Program-made: the position numbers and the translations under genes | Notes under the pieces: generated by a model | What the model was told of the DNA's origin: nothing | Database searches by the model: none | The model's input: the letters and a program-made list of their open reading frames with translations, nothing else | DNA from: Candidatus Arcticimaribacter forsetii | GTDB lineage: Bacteria > Bacteroidota > Bacteroidia > Flavobacteriales > Flavobacteriaceae | Reading direction: 5' to 3' | Assembly: GCF_910589745.1 (NCBI RefSeq) | Contig: NZ_OU342399.1 | Location: 1,302,001-1,366,000, forward strand | Length of the DNA: 64,000 nucleotides | Shown here: piece by piece, positions 1 through 11,498 of the stretch | Numbering within the stretch: position 1 is the first letter of the stretch | Layout of the letters: every line of letters starts with the position of its first letter

Positions 1-659
1 AATTCACGAGAGCAAGCACTATCCATTGCAGGTGTAATTCGATCTGCATATTCAATTACGGAAACTTCAGCACCTAACCTTTTATATACTTGTCCTAACT
101 CAAGGCCAATTACTCCCCCTCCAATAACAACAAGGTGTTTAGGGATTTCTTTAAGCTCTAATGCTTCTGTAGAAGTAATAACTCGTTCTTTATCTATTGT
201 AATAAAAGGTAGAGAGCCTGGCTTAGAACCTGTTGCAATTATCGTGTTCTTTGCTTCTATTGTTTCTTTGTTCTCACCATCTACTAGAATATGGGTATCA
301 TCCACAAAACTTCCTAAACCTTGGAAAACTGTAATCTTATTTTTATCCATTAAAAACTCGATTCCTTTCGTAGTTTGCTCAACAACTGAACGTTTACGCC
401 CAATCATTTTTTCAAAGTTTATGTTTATGTCTCCAGGAATTTCAATCCCATGGGTATCGAAATGCTTAATAGCGTCTTCATAATGATGTGAAGAATCTAG
501 AAGTGTTTTAGAAGGTATACATCCAACATTTAAACAGGTACCTCCAAGGGTACTATACTTTTCTATTAAAGCTGTTTTCATTCCTAACTGTGCACAACGA
601 ATTGCAGCTACATAACCACCTGGTCCTGATCCAATTACAGCAACATCAAATTTACTCAT
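1..659 (-). CDS. lpdA: Dihydrolipoyl dehydrogenase (E3), N-terminal part, cut by window edge
   Basis: About 219 codons are visible; the C-terminus lies left of the window. E3 is the FAD enzyme that reoxidises dihydrolipoamide in the 2-oxoacid dehydrogenase and glycine cleavage complexes, using NAD+. The reverse-strand translation begins MSKFDVAVIGSGPGGYVAA, the dinucleotide-binding fold with a GxGxxG motif for FAD. It is followed by GGTCLNVGCIPSK, whose two cysteines four residues apart form the redox-active disulfide of this family. Two ATG codons are adjacent (662 and 659); I chose the second, which gives the usual MSKFD start. It is divergent from the antiporter gene to its right. Other members of the flavoprotein disulfide reductase family, such as mercuric or glutathione reductase, share the motif, but the opening fits E3 best. 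Confidence 0.9.
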   Translation of the reverse strand, partial: MSKFDVAVIGSGPGGYVAAIRCAQLGMKTALIEKYSTLGGTCLNVGCIPSKTLLDSSHHYEDAIKHFDTHGIEIPGDININFEKMIGRKRSVVEQTTKGIEFLMDKNKITVFQGLGSFVDDTHILVDGENKETIEAKNTIIATGSKPGSLPFITIDKERVITSTEALELKEIPKHLVVIGGGVIGLELGQVYKRLGAEVSVIEYADRITPAMDSACSRE

Positions 660-974
660 CATTTATTTTTTAAAAATTGCAATGCAAAAATACAAATGTT
701 TCTCTCACTACCCTAGTATTTGATTTTTGTTCTTTTAAAAAAAATGTTAAATAATTTATTTATCAATTAAATCATAGAATTTGATGAACATTTCTTCAAA
801 CCTAAATCTTTATTTATGAAATCATTTATTTTGTTCTTTGCAATAATACATAGTGCGATAAGCCTTGAATTCTTCCAACTCTAAAACCTGTATGGAGTAG
901 CTATGAAATTAGTTTGACAATTCAGTTTTAGTAAGCTATAAAAAAGTTGTATTATTACATTTAATATATTTTTA
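660..974. other. Divergent intergenic region, no gene assigned
   Basis: This 315-base AT-rich gap separates the divergent lpdA and antiporter genes and should hold both promoters. On the minus strand there is a TATTTTTG, matching the Bacteroidota -7 consensus TAnnTTTG, about 25 bases ahead of the lpdA start, but I could not find a well-spaced -33 element. A 22-codon open frame at 816-884 has a hydrophobic, signal-like start but no other support. I see no RNA gene or clear terminator. Confidence 0.4.
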
Positions 975-2420
975 ATGCAACAAGAAAATCAATCTTCTAT
1001 TACTCTCAGGGGTGCTTTGATCCCGGTAATTATTTTAGTTCTTCTATTATCGTTTAATGTAACCATCTTCGGGGATGATGCTCTTGGGGGTTCCAATCAA
1101 TTCATATTATTAATTGGTGCAGCTGTGGCAGCTATTGTTGGTTTTAAAAATAAAATAACCTACGAATCTATGCTGGATGCAATTGGTTCAAACTTAAAAT
1201 CAACAACGGGTGCGATATTAATTTTGTTGTTTGTTGGAGCTCTAGCTGGAACCTGGTTATTAAGTGGAATTATACCTGCAATGATCTATTATGGATTACA
1301 AATCTTACATCCAAGTATATTTTTACCAGCCTGTATCATTATCTGTGCTATAATCTCGATAGCAACAGGGAGTAGTTGGACTACATCTGCAACTGTTGGA
1401 ATAGCGTTAATTGGAATTGGACGCGCTTTAGAAATCCCTGTTGGAATGGTAGCAGGGGCTGTAATATCTGGAGCCTATTTTGGAGATAAATTATCTCCAT
1501 TAAGTGATACAACTAATCTAGCTCCTGCTATGGCTGGATCAGATTTATTTACTCACATTAAATATATGACTCACACTACAATACCAAGTATTGTAATTAC
1601 AATGGTTGTTTTTTTAATTCTTGGATTCTTTCAAAACACTTCAGGAGCAGCAGATACAGATGTTTTACTAACGAGCATTAAAGAGCGTTTCACTATAAAT
1701 TTAGGCTTATTTATTGTTCCCATATTGGTTATTGTTTTAATCATAAAAAAAACACCTCCTCTAGCAGCACTACTTGCGGGGACTCTTTTGGGAGGTATTT
1801 TTGCTTTAATTTTTCAACCTGATATTGTGACTAAGATTGCAGGTTCAGAAACCTTAACTATAAGCAGTGGTTATCAAGGGGTCATGAATGCGATTACCAG
1901 TGATATAAGCATCACTACAAACAATGAGTTATTGAATGACTTATTTAGCTCGGGCGGAATGAAAGGAATGCTAGGAACTATATGGCTGATTATTTGTGCT
2001 ATGGTTTTTGGTGGTATCATGGACGCAATAGGAGGATTAAAAAAGTTAAGTAATGCCTTGTTGTCCGTTGCAGAGTCTACCTTTCAATTATTTGCGAGTA
2101 CAGCAGCATCCTGTGTAGTTATTAACCTTACAGCTTCGGATCAATATTTATCGATTGTTCTTCCTGGAAAAATGTTTAACAAAGCATTCGAAGACAAAAA
2201 CTTAGCGCCAGAAAACCTGAGTAGAACCTTAGAGGATTCAGGAACAGTTACTTCTGTATTAATCCCATGGAATACCTGTGGAGCATATCAGTCAGGTGTG
2301 CTAGGAGTTGGTGTTGGAGAGTATTTTATTTATGCCATTTTTAATTGGCTGAGTCCGTTTATGACTTTAATTTACGCTTATTTTGGGATTAAAATCAAAA
2401 AAATAACAACAGTCAAATAG
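975..2420 (+). CDS. nhaC: NhaC-family Na+/H+ antiporter
   Basis: This 481-aa polytopic inner-membrane protein has roughly 11-12 hydrophobic segments along its length, as expected for the NhaC branch of the ion transporter superfamily. These proteins exchange external H+ for internal Na+; some relatives carry malate/lactate or arginine/ornithine, so the substrate is inferred. The region around residues 130-185, including TSATVGIALIGIGRALEIP and SDTTNLAP (S177-N181), is characteristic of the family. A second conserved stretch near residues 415-440 (EDSGTVTSVLIPWNTCG) is also typical. The gene stands alone between lpdA and katG with 142 bases before katG. Length and composition are normal for the family. 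Confidence 0.85.
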   Translation: MQQENQSSITLRGALIPVIILVLLLSFNVTIFGDDALGGSNQFILLIGAAVAAIVGFKNKITYESMLDAIGSNLKSTTGAILILLFVGALAGTWLLSGIIPAMIYYGLQILHPSIFLPACIIICAIISIATGSSWTTSATVGIALIGIGRALEIPVGMVAGAVISGAYFGDKLSPLSDTTNLAPAMAGSDLFTHIKYMTHTTIPSIVITMVVFLILGFFQNTSGAADTDVLLTSIKERFTINLGLFIVPILVIVLIIKKTPPLAALLAGTLLGGIFALIFQPDIVTKIAGSETLTISSGYQGVMNAITSDISITTNNELLNDLFSSGGMKGMLGTIWLIICAMVFGGIMDAIGGLKKLSNALLSVAESTFQLFASTAASCVVINLTASDQYLSIVLPGKMFNKAFEDKNLAPENLSRTLEDSGTVTSVLIPWNTCGAYQSGVLGVGVGEYFIYAIFNWLSPFMTLIYAYFGIKIKKITTVK

Positions 2421-2553
2421 TCATAGGTTACTAGAGATTTACTGTATTTTAATCCTTTATATATGCTTCATAAGTTTTTCTTATGTTTCTGTAATTATAT
2501 TAAATGAAAAACTAAGAATGAACTCATTTATATTTTGTTATTTTAAACTTTAA

Positions 2554-4767
<2,214 letters not shown>

Positions 4768-4807
4768 TCAAAGCATTTTTGATTATTTTTTAGTAACATT
4801 TTGAATT

Positions 4808-4840
4808 AAATAATTTCCCCTCGTGGGAAATTATTTTTTT
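4808..4840 (+). terminator. Rho-independent terminator after katG
   Basis: A perfect 12-bp stem (AAATAATTTCCC at 4808-4819 with GGGAAATTATTT at 4825-4836) has a 5-base loop and runs into seven T residues. It lies 41 bases after the katG stop and before ftsK. Confidence 0.9.
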
Positions 4841-4910
4841 AAGACCGTTCCTAAAATTTCAAACCATTATTACAAGCATTATTTGTAAGTTTGTAGGTAA
4901 GGTTTTATTT

Positions 4911-7268
4911 ATGACTGCAAAAAAATCTAATTCACCGAGAGTCCCTATTTTTTCCGTTTCTAAGGAAGAAAATAAACGTACCCGCGAAATACTGTTTGGT
5001 GGATTTCTAATTTTAAGTAGTATTCTGTTTTTCATAGCATTCACTTCCTATTTCTTTAGTTGGGAACAGGATCAAAGTACTTTAAATGCCCTCGGAGATC
5101 GATCTGTTCAATCTTCAAATATCTTATCGAAACTAGGAGCTGCAATAAGTCACTTTTTTATATTTAAACTTTTTGGTTTAGCTGCATATATCATTGTGTA
5201 TTTGCTATCTATTACTGGATTTATTTTCTTTTTCAATACAAGAAAAGAGAAATTATTAAATCAATGGACATGGGGTCTGTATTACACTTTGTGGTTTGCT
5301 TTACTTTTTGGTTATTATTCAAACCTATTTCCTGTACTGAGTGGAGTAATGGGATTTGAAATTACTGATTTTATAACTGATTATATTGGATCTATAGGAA
5401 CCGGAGTTCTGTTAATTTTTGGGAGTCTTATATACATTGTACTGCATTGGAAAATTACTCCCGAGTTAATTTTATTAAAAATAAAGTCAGATTCAAAAGA
5501 AGATTCGGAAATTATAATTAACGAAAATTTCAATAATATTAAAGTTGAAAGTGAAATAATATCTGAGGACACTGCAAAAGAAAGCATTCCCTTAACTGTA
5601 GAAAAAACAGTTGAAAATATTGACCCAGAGGCTTCATATTCTTCTGTAGAGGAAACAATAGAAGAGAAAATTATTCCTGAAGAAAATATTGAAATAGAAA
5701 TCAACGATATCGCCGAAGAAGATCAGGTTGAAAAAAACTTAGCTCAAGAACTTGTTGAAAAATTTGGAGCATATGACCCAACTCTAGAACTAAGTAAATA
5801 CCAATACCCTACTCTGGATTTATTAAAAGACTATGGAGATGGAAGCATAACCATAAACCAAGAAGAACTTGAAGCAAATAAGAACAAAATTGTAGATACT
5901 TTAAAAAATTACAAGATTGGTATTGCTAATATTAAGGCCAATATTGGTCCAACCGTAACACTTTATGAAATTGTACCGGAGGCTGGAATTAGAATCTCCA
6001 AAATAAAAAACTTAGAGGACGACATTGCACTGTCTCTTGCAGCGTTAGGTATTCGAATTATTGCGCCTATTCCAGGTAAAGGAACAATTGGAATAGAGGT
6101 TCCAAACCAAAACCCAAGTATTGTCTCGATGCGATCCGTAATCGCTTCTCAAAAATTTCAAACCGCTGAAATGGAACTTCCAATTGCATTGGGAAAAACA
6201 ATCAGTAATGAAACTTTTGTGGTGGACCTAGCGAAAATGCCTCACTTATTAATGGCTGGAGCAACTGGACAAGGTAAATCAGTTGGACTAAATGCAGTTT
6301 TAACTTCATTACTCTATAAAAAACATCCAGCAGAAGTTAAATTTGTACTTGTAGACCCAAAGAAAGTAGAGCTTAACATTTACAATAAAATTGAAAGACA
6401 TTATTTAGCCAAGCTTCCAGATTCTGAGGATGCGATTATAACAGATAATACTAAGGTAATTAATACATTAAATTCACTTTGTATTGAAATGGATAATCGA
6501 TATGAATTGCTAAAAAATGGAATGTGTCGAAACCTTAAAGAGTACAATGCTAAATTTAAAGCAAGAAAATTAAACCCGGATGAAGGTCATTGTTTTCTTC
6601 CTTATATTGTATTAGTTGTTGATGAATTTGCAGATTTAATAATGACAGCAGGAAAAGAGGTTGAAACCCCTATAGCCCGTTTGGCACAATTGGCTCGAGC
6701 AATAGGGATTCATTTAATAATAGCAACTCAACGTCCATCTGTCAATGTCATTACTGGAATTATTAAAGCAAATTTTCCAGCTAGAATTGCTTTTCGCGTA
6801 ACATCGAAAATTGATTCAAGAACAATACTTGATAGCGGTGGTGCAGATCAATTGATTGGTCGTGGGGATATGCTATATACCCAAGGAAATGATCTTACTC
6901 GAATACAATGTGCCTTTGTGGACACTCCTGAAGTTGAAAAAATTGTCGAATATATTGGAGCTCAAAAAGCATATCCAGAAGCACATATATTACCCGAATT
7001 TGTTGGAGAAGAAAGTACTAAACTTTTAGATAATGATATCAGCGATCGTGATGCACTATTTAGAGAAGCTGCTGAAGTGATTGTAACAGCACAACAAGGT
7101 TCGGCCTCCCTATTACAACGAAAACTTAAATTGGGATACAATCGAGCTGGAAGAATAGTTGATCAAATGGAAGCAGCTGGAATTGTCGGGCCCTTTGAAG
7201 GAAGTAAGGCGAGACAAGTTTTGATTCCCGATTTGACTTCTTTGGAACAGTTATTGAACAATGAATAA
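4911..7268 (+). CDS. ftsK: FtsK/SpoIIIE-type DNA translocase
   Basis: This 785-aa protein pumps chromosomal DNA through the division septum and helps dimer resolution. The N-terminus carries about four membrane segments (residues ~30-180), followed by an acidic, low-complexity linker (~190-285) that is shorter than in E. coli FtsK. The C-terminal motor has a Walker A motif GATGQGKS (450-457) and a Walker B motif VVDEFADL with D571/E572. The C-terminal winged-helix gamma domain (~715-780), which reads KOPS-like orientation sites, is present. The stop overlaps the next gene by 8 bases. The order ftsK, lolA-like, lptF/G-like, ribB is a conserved flavobacterial arrangement, so the four are probably cotranscribed. 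Confidence 0.95.
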   Translation: MTAKKSNSPRVPIFSVSKEENKRTREILFGGFLILSSILFFIAFTSYFFSWEQDQSTLNALGDRSVQSSNILSKLGAAISHFFIFKLFGLAAYIIVYLLSITGFIFFFNTRKEKLLNQWTWGLYYTLWFALLFGYYSNLFPVLSGVMGFEITDFITDYIGSIGTGVLLIFGSLIYIVLHWKITPELILLKIKSDSKEDSEIIINENFNNIKVESEIISEDTAKESIPLTVEKTVENIDPEASYSSVEETIEEKIIPEENIEIEINDIAEEDQVEKNLAQELVEKFGAYDPTLELSKYQYPTLDLLKDYGDGSITINQEELEANKNKIVDTLKNYKIGIANIKANIGPTVTLYEIVPEAGIRISKIKNLEDDIALSLAALGIRIIAPIPGKGTIGIEVPNQNPSIVSMRSVIASQKFQTAEMELPIALGKTISNETFVVDLAKMPHLLMAGATGQGKSVGLNAVLTSLLYKKHPAEVKFVLVDPKKVELNIYNKIERHYLAKLPDSEDAIITDNTKVINTLNSLCIEMDNRYELLKNGMCRNLKEYNAKFKARKLNPDEGHCFLPYIVLVVDEFADLIMTAGKEVETPIARLAQLARAIGIHLIIATQRPSVNVITGIIKANFPARIAFRVTSKIDSRTILDSGGADQLIGRGDMLYTQGNDLTRIQCAFVDTPEVEKIVEYIGAQKAYPEAHILPEFVGEESTKLLDNDISDRDALFREAAEVIVTAQQGSASLLQRKLKLGYNRAGRIVDQMEAAGIVGPFEGSKARQVLIPDLTSLEQLLNNE

Positions 7269-7914
7269 TTACAAACAAATGCCTATGCGTTTACTATTTC
7301 TATTAATGGGTTTTTCTTTTATTACAATGGCACAAGGTCCAGAACAAGCAAAATATTTATTAAATAAAGTTTCGACAGAAATTAAAACGCACCAAAATTT
7401 AAGATTAGAATTTCAATATGTTCTTGAAAATAAAGAAGAACAAATAAGACAAGAAACGGAAGGAAAAGTTACGCTTGCTGGAGATCAATACCTCCTTGAA
7501 TTTTTAGATGTAATTCAATTATTTGATGGAGAAAAATTACATACCATTGTACCTGAAAACGAAGAAATTACAATAAGCACACCTGACCCAGACGAAGCTA
7601 TCAGCGTTAATCCTTCAAAATTATTGAGTTTTTATGAAGAAGGATACGACTATCAATGGGATATATCCCAAAGAGTAATGGGCAGAACCATTCAGTTTGT
7701 AAAATTAATTCCATCTGAAGAAAATAATGACATCCGATATTTACTATTAGGAATAGACCTTGATAAAAATTCTATTTATAGACTTATTGAAATTGGGAAT
7801 AACAAAACTACCACTACACTTACCATCTTAAATCAAGAAGAAAACATCAGTTTGCCTAATGACTATTTTGAATTTGACAGTTCTGAATACCCAAATTTTT
7901 ACATTAATAACTAA
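7261..7914 (+). CDS. lolA: LolA-like outer-membrane lipoprotein carrier protein
   Basis: The 217-aa product has an N-terminal signal peptide (MRLLFLLMGFSFITMAQG region) and a mature part with alternating beta-strand character resembling LolA: VTLAGDQYLLEF, then VIQLFDGEKLHTIVPENEE, then a C-terminal strand pair. LolA ferries lipoproteins across the periplasm to the outer membrane. The start ATG lies inside the end of ftsK (8-base overlap), and the next gene begins 2 bases after its stop. Its position next to an LptF/G-like permease ties it to envelope biogenesis. Sequence identity to proteobacterial LolA is low, so the call rests on fold-like pattern and gene order. Confidence 0.75.
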   Translation: MNNYKQMPMRLLFLLMGFSFITMAQGPEQAKYLLNKVSTEIKTHQNLRLEFQYVLENKEEQIRQETEGKVTLAGDQYLLEFLDVIQLFDGEKLHTIVPENEEITISTPDPDEAISVNPSKLLSFYEEGYDYQWDISQRVMGRTIQFVKLIPSEENNDIRYLLLGIDLDKNSIYRLIEIGNNKTTTTLTILNQEENISLPNDYFEFDSSEYPNFYINN

Positions 7915-7916
7915 AA

Positions 7917-9395
7917 ATGAAAATTTTAGATCGTTATATATTAGTTTCTTACGCTCAACGTTTGTTAAGTGTATTCATGATTCTAATGCTGATTTTTATA
8001 ATTCAAACCATATGGTTATTCATAGATGAATTTGCTGGAAAAGGAATAGATATTGGAACTATTTTAAAATTTTTAATTTACTACTCCCCAAAACTTGTTC
8101 CATTGGTACTTCCCCTTTCTGTTCTTTTAGCTTCCATAATGACCTATGGAACATTTGCAGAGAACTATGAATTTGCTGCGATGAAATCTACAGGTATTTC
8201 ATTACAAAGAGCAATGTTAGGTTTGATTGTTTTTCATTTTTTCTTAGGAATTGGAAGTTTTTATTTTTCAAATTATGTAATTCCTTACACAGAAGTAAAA
8301 TCGTTTAACCTTCGAAGAAACCTAGCAAAGCTGAAGCCGGCACTTGCAATAACAGAAGGGATTTTTAATGATATTGGTCAAATGAATATCAAGGTAAGTG
8401 ATAAGTATGGTAATGAAGGTCGTTTTTTAAAAGATGTAATAATACATGAAAAAACACCAAGTTTAAAAAACAATATCGTCATAAAAGCAGCAACAGGAGA
8501 ATTAAAAAGCGCCGAAATAGGAGACCAACTTCAACTGGTGCTTTTCGATGGAAATAGATACGAAGAAGTTGATCCAAAAAAAATAGAAGATAAAAAGAGA
8601 ATACCACACAGTAAAGTTAAGTTTGATCGGTACGTCATGAATATTGATTTGTCTCAGTTCAATAATGTAGACTTATCAAAGGAGGACTACAAAAGTACTT
8701 TTAGAATGCAGCAGGTAGAAGAGTTAAATGAAAGCATTGATTCACTTGAAGTTAAATATAAGGATATTAGAGAATCATATGCATCAAATTTTATTAAAAC
8801 TAATGGAATTGGTTTACTCGAGCACGAACCCAAAGACAGTATACTTAACGACTCCCTTGTAAATTATTTTAAAAATCCTTTACACTTCATGACATCTGAA
8901 AAATATTTTAGACACAAACAAGCATTATATTCAATGTCGATGAATGTAAAAGGAGTCATCCAAAGTATAGCAAGTAAGAAAAAAGTATTTTTTTTAAAAC
9001 AAAAACTAATTAACCTCCATAAAAGTTCATTCCACGACAAATATACTATGGGATTTGGGGTATTCTTTTTGTTTCTAATTGGAGCATCTCTAGGAGCAAT
9101 TATCAGAAAAGGAGGTTTAGGACTCCCAGTAGTTTTAGCGATAATTATTTTCTTATCGTATCATTATGTAGGGGTATTTGGTAAAAACGCTGCAGAAGAT
9201 AGTAGCATAAGTCCAATCGTTGGAAATTGGATTTCCGTTTTAATAATTGGAAGTTTAGCAATATACCTAACCAAACAAGCTTCGAGCGATCGAGGAATAT
9301 CAAACTTAGATAAAGTTACAGTCCCTATTTCTAAGTTTATAAGTACAATGAAAAAAATAAAAATTAAGGAATTATACAGCCATGTCAAAAAATAA
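7917..9395 (+). CDS. LptF/LptG (YjgP/YjgQ) family permease
   Basis: This 492-aa membrane protein begins MKILDRYILVSYAQRLLSVF, the typical start of the YjgP/YjgQ family. Three membrane segments precede a long periplasmic beta-jellyroll-like region (~residues 130-370), and three more follow (~380-455), ending in a basic tail. LptF and LptG form the inner-membrane part of the ABC transporter that extracts LPS and passes it to the Lpt bridge. Which of the two this is cannot be told from the sequence; flavobacteria usually encode a second copy elsewhere. It overlaps the ribB start by 14 bases and is part of the ftsK-ribB run. Confidence 0.88.
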   Translation: MKILDRYILVSYAQRLLSVFMILMLIFIIQTIWLFIDEFAGKGIDIGTILKFLIYYSPKLVPLVLPLSVLLASIMTYGTFAENYEFAAMKSTGISLQRAMLGLIVFHFFLGIGSFYFSNYVIPYTEVKSFNLRRNLAKLKPALAITEGIFNDIGQMNIKVSDKYGNEGRFLKDVIIHEKTPSLKNNIVIKAATGELKSAEIGDQLQLVLFDGNRYEEVDPKKIEDKKRIPHSKVKFDRYVMNIDLSQFNNVDLSKEDYKSTFRMQQVEELNESIDSLEVKYKDIRESYASNFIKTNGIGLLEHEPKDSILNDSLVNYFKNPLHFMTSEKYFRHKQALYSMSMNVKGVIQSIASKKKVFFLKQKLINLHKSSFHDKYTMGFGVFFLFLIGASLGAIIRKGGLGLPVVLAIIIFLSYHYVGVFGKNAAEDSSISPIVGNWISVLIIGSLAIYLTKQASSDRGISNLDKVTVPISKFISTMKKIKIKELYSHVKK

Positions 9396-10530
9396 ATTAG
9401 ATCATATTTCAGATGCTATAGAAGCAATCAAAAATGGTGAAATCATTATTGTTGTAGATGATGATAACCGAGAAAATGAAGGGGACTTTCTAGCTGCAGC
9501 TGAAAAAATAACACCCGAAATGATCAATTTTATGGCAACGCACGGACGTGGATTAATTTGTGCGCCACTAACAGAAAAACGCTGTACCGAACTCAATCTA
9601 AACCGAATGGTAGATAACAATACCGATCCTTTAGAAACTGCTTTTACTGTATCTGTAGATTTAAAAGGTAAAGGAGTTACAACGGGGATTTCTGCTAGCG
9701 ATCGTTCCAAAACCATAGAGGCATTAGTAAACGAAAATACACAACCTAATGAATTATCTAGACCCGGACATATATTTCCATTAATTGCAAAAGAAGGAGG
9801 TGTACTTCGTAGAACAGGACATACAGAAGCTGCAATTGATTTTGCTCGTCTGGCAGGATTTAAACCTGCTGGAGTAATTGTTGAAATAATGAATGAAGAT
9901 GGAACCATGGCTCGTTTACCACAATTGCTCAAAGTTGCAGAAAAATTTAACTTGAAACTAGTTTCTATAGAAGACCTAGTTTCTTACAGAATGCAACACG
10001 ATAGTTTAATTCTAAAACGTGCAGATACAGAGATACAAACTCGATTTGGAGAATTTAGATTAAGAGCTTACCAACAAACTACAAACAGTCAAGTTCATGT
10101 TGCGCTTACAAAAGGAACATGGAATGAAAACGAGGGTGTTTTAACTCGCATTAATTCTTCACAAATTAATAATGATATTTTAGGGATGCTAACCGGATCT
10201 AACGACGGTAAAAACTACTTACAGTCCTATTTAGATGATATTTTTGGCCTTATTAATAAAGAGGGTAAAGGAGCAGTAATCTTTATTAATCAAGCACAAC
10301 AGTCTGAAAATTTATTAGCCAGAATTACAGAACTTACCGAAATACAAGGACAAGGAGAATATCATAAAGTACCTCCTATGAAAATGGATTATAAAGATTT
10401 TGGAATTGGAGCTCAAATACTTCATGATTTAAGAATTAACAAACTCAAAGTAATTACAAATTCTTCTCAAGGACCTCGTGTAGGAATAACGGGTTATGGG
10501 CTACAAATAATGGAGTATGTAGGTTATTAG
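9382..10530 (+). CDS. ribB: 3,4-dihydroxy-2-butanone-4-phosphate synthase with degenerate GTP cyclohydrolase II-like domain
   Basis: The 382-aa protein has the two-domain layout of RibBA in riboflavin synthesis. The N-terminal domain (~1-205) converts ribulose 5-phosphate to dihydroxybutanone phosphate and is intact: VVDDDNRENEGDF (25-36), ATHGRGLIC and GHTEAAIDFARLAG. The C-terminal domain (~208-382) resembles GTP cyclohydrolase II, but the three zinc-binding cysteines are missing. By alignment to the motif SECLTGD...RCDCG they fall at Q261, G272 and N274. GTP cyclohydrolase activity is therefore unlikely, and that step should come from another gene. The start overlaps the LptF/G-like gene; the stop is one base from that of the convergent TSUP gene. 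Confidence 0.9.
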   Translation: MSKNKLDHISDAIEAIKNGEIIIVVDDDNRENEGDFLAAAEKITPEMINFMATHGRGLICAPLTEKRCTELNLNRMVDNNTDPLETAFTVSVDLKGKGVTTGISASDRSKTIEALVNENTQPNELSRPGHIFPLIAKEGGVLRRTGHTEAAIDFARLAGFKPAGVIVEIMNEDGTMARLPQLLKVAEKFNLKLVSIEDLVSYRMQHDSLILKRADTEIQTRFGEFRLRAYQQTTNSQVHVALTKGTWNENEGVLTRINSSQINNDILGMLTGSNDGKNYLQSYLDDIFGLINKEGKGAVIFINQAQQSENLLARITELTEIQGQGEYHKVPPMKMDYKDFGIGAQILHDLRINKLKVITNSSQGPRVGITGYGLQIMEYVGY

Positions 10531-10531
10531 T

Positions 10532-11284
10532 CTAAAAAAACCACAACTTTATAGACATTATTGTTACCATAATTACCATTGCAACTTTAATGACGCCTTC
10601 CCCTTTATCAACAGACCATCGACTTGACCACCACGCTCCTAGTGAAGTCCCAATCGCTAACACGAATCCAGAAGACCAATCGACCGTTCCATTGTAAGCA
10701 AATAAAGCTAAAGCACCACAGGTGTAAATGAAAACTAAGGAAACTTTAGTTGCGTTGGTCTTAATTAAGGATAACCGATTGACATTATTCAAAAATAAAA
10801 TAATTACAAATCCTATTCCGGCATTGATAAACCCACCATAAATTCCAATAAAAAAGAAACCAATTATAGCATAAAACAAATACTTTCCTGTAAGTCGCTC
10901 TGGCATTTTTAAATCAGTTGCTTTAGGCTTAAAAACGATAATCGCCACAACAATAATCATAATAACTGCCAATAATTTATTAAAGGTCTCCCCTTTAATG
11001 TCGACTGCTATTTGTGCTCCAATTAAGGAACCAATCAAGGCAGAAATTCCTAAATATATATTGAATGGAAAGTTTGAAACTCCTTTGGATCGATAGCCTG
11101 CAGTACCAATAAGTGCTTGAAAAGCGATACCCACACGATTTGTAGCATTAGCTACATTGGGTGGTAATCCCATAAAAATAAGAACAGGAAGCGTCAATAA
11201 AGAACCTCCACCAGCTAAAGTATTGATAACTCCGGCAATCATACCTACTAGAATTAGAAGCCCATATTGAAGTAAATCATTCAT
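10532..11284 (-). CDS. TSUP family (TauE/SafE) membrane transporter
   Basis: The product is a 250-aa membrane protein from the ATG at 11284; an in-frame TTG two codons earlier is a less likely start. It has about eight hydrophobic segments in two repeated halves, opening with GMIAGVINTLAGGGSLLTLPVL, the glycine-rich signature of TauE/SafE permeases, and a matching stretch in the second half (GFFFIGIYGGFINAGIGFVI). Family members export or import sulfite, sulfoacetate or related sulfur anions, but many have unknown substrates. It is divergent from the tRNA-Ser gene and converges on ribB with a single base between stop codons and no obvious terminator. Confidence 0.85.
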   Translation of the reverse strand: MNDLLQYGLLILVGMIAGVINTLAGGGSLLTLPVLIFMGLPPNVANATNRVGIAFQALIGTAGYRSKGVSNFPFNIYLGISALIGSLIGAQIAVDIKGETFNKLLAVIMIIVVAIIVFKPKATDLKMPERLTGKYLFYAIIGFFFIGIYGGFINAGIGFVIILFLNNVNRLSLIKTNATKVSLVFIYTCGALALFAYNGTVDWSSGFVLAIGTSLGAWWSSRWSVDKGEGVIKVAMVIMVTIMSIKLWFF

Positions 11285-11372
11285 TTTCAAGTTTTAAATG
11301 AAGATATTAATTTTAGATAAAAAAAAGATATAATATATCGTTTTAAAAATTTTATTAGTTCAAAAAGGAGTG

Positions 11373-11380
11373 TATATTTG
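11373..11380 (+). promoter_or_regulatory. -7-like element of the tRNA-Ser promoter
   Basis: TATATTTG matches the Bacteroidota -7 consensus TAnnTTTG exactly and lies 10 bases before the tRNA 5' end, which would give a short leader. A clear TTTG -33 element is not visible. Confidence 0.5.
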
Positions 11381-11390
11381 CAACCGCATA

Positions 11391-11478
11391 GGAGAAATGG
11401 CAGAGTGGTCGAATGCGGCAGTCTTGAAAACTGTTGAGGGTCACACCTCCGGGGGTTCGAATCCCTCTTTCTCCGCCA
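11391..11478 (+). tRNA. tRNA-Ser (anticodon UGA), CCA encoded
   Basis: The acceptor stem GGAGAAA pairs with TTTCTCC. The anticodon loop CTTGAAA gives anticodon TGA. A long variable arm (TTGAGGGTCACACCTCC region) is typical of serine tRNAs, and the T arm GGGGGTTCGAATCCCTC is intact. The body ends with the discriminator G at 11475; CCA follows at 11476-11478. Its 3' end is the insertion site of the integrative element to the right. The CCA lies at or just beyond the recombination core, so it is probably supplied by the element. Confidence 0.95.
11464..11476 (+). repeat. attL core: 13-bp direct repeat in tRNA-Ser 3' end
   Basis: CCTCTTTCTCCGC, spanning the 3' T-arm strand and acceptor stem of the tRNA, is repeated exactly at 32581-32593. 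The flanking bases differ on both sides (C/A before, C/A after), which bounds the crossover. Confidence 0.85.
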
Positions 11479-11498
11479 AGATTTATTCAAAATCGACG

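Noticed and set aside
677..687. TTGCAATGCAA ahead of lpdA as a third copy of the metal operator
   Set aside because: Spacing and flanking bases differ from TGCACnnCCATTGCA, and lpdA is not expected to be under metal control.
816..884. 22-codon frame with signal-like start between lpdA and the antiporter
   Set aside because: Too short, no start signals or partner; hydrophobic runs are common in AT-rich DNA.
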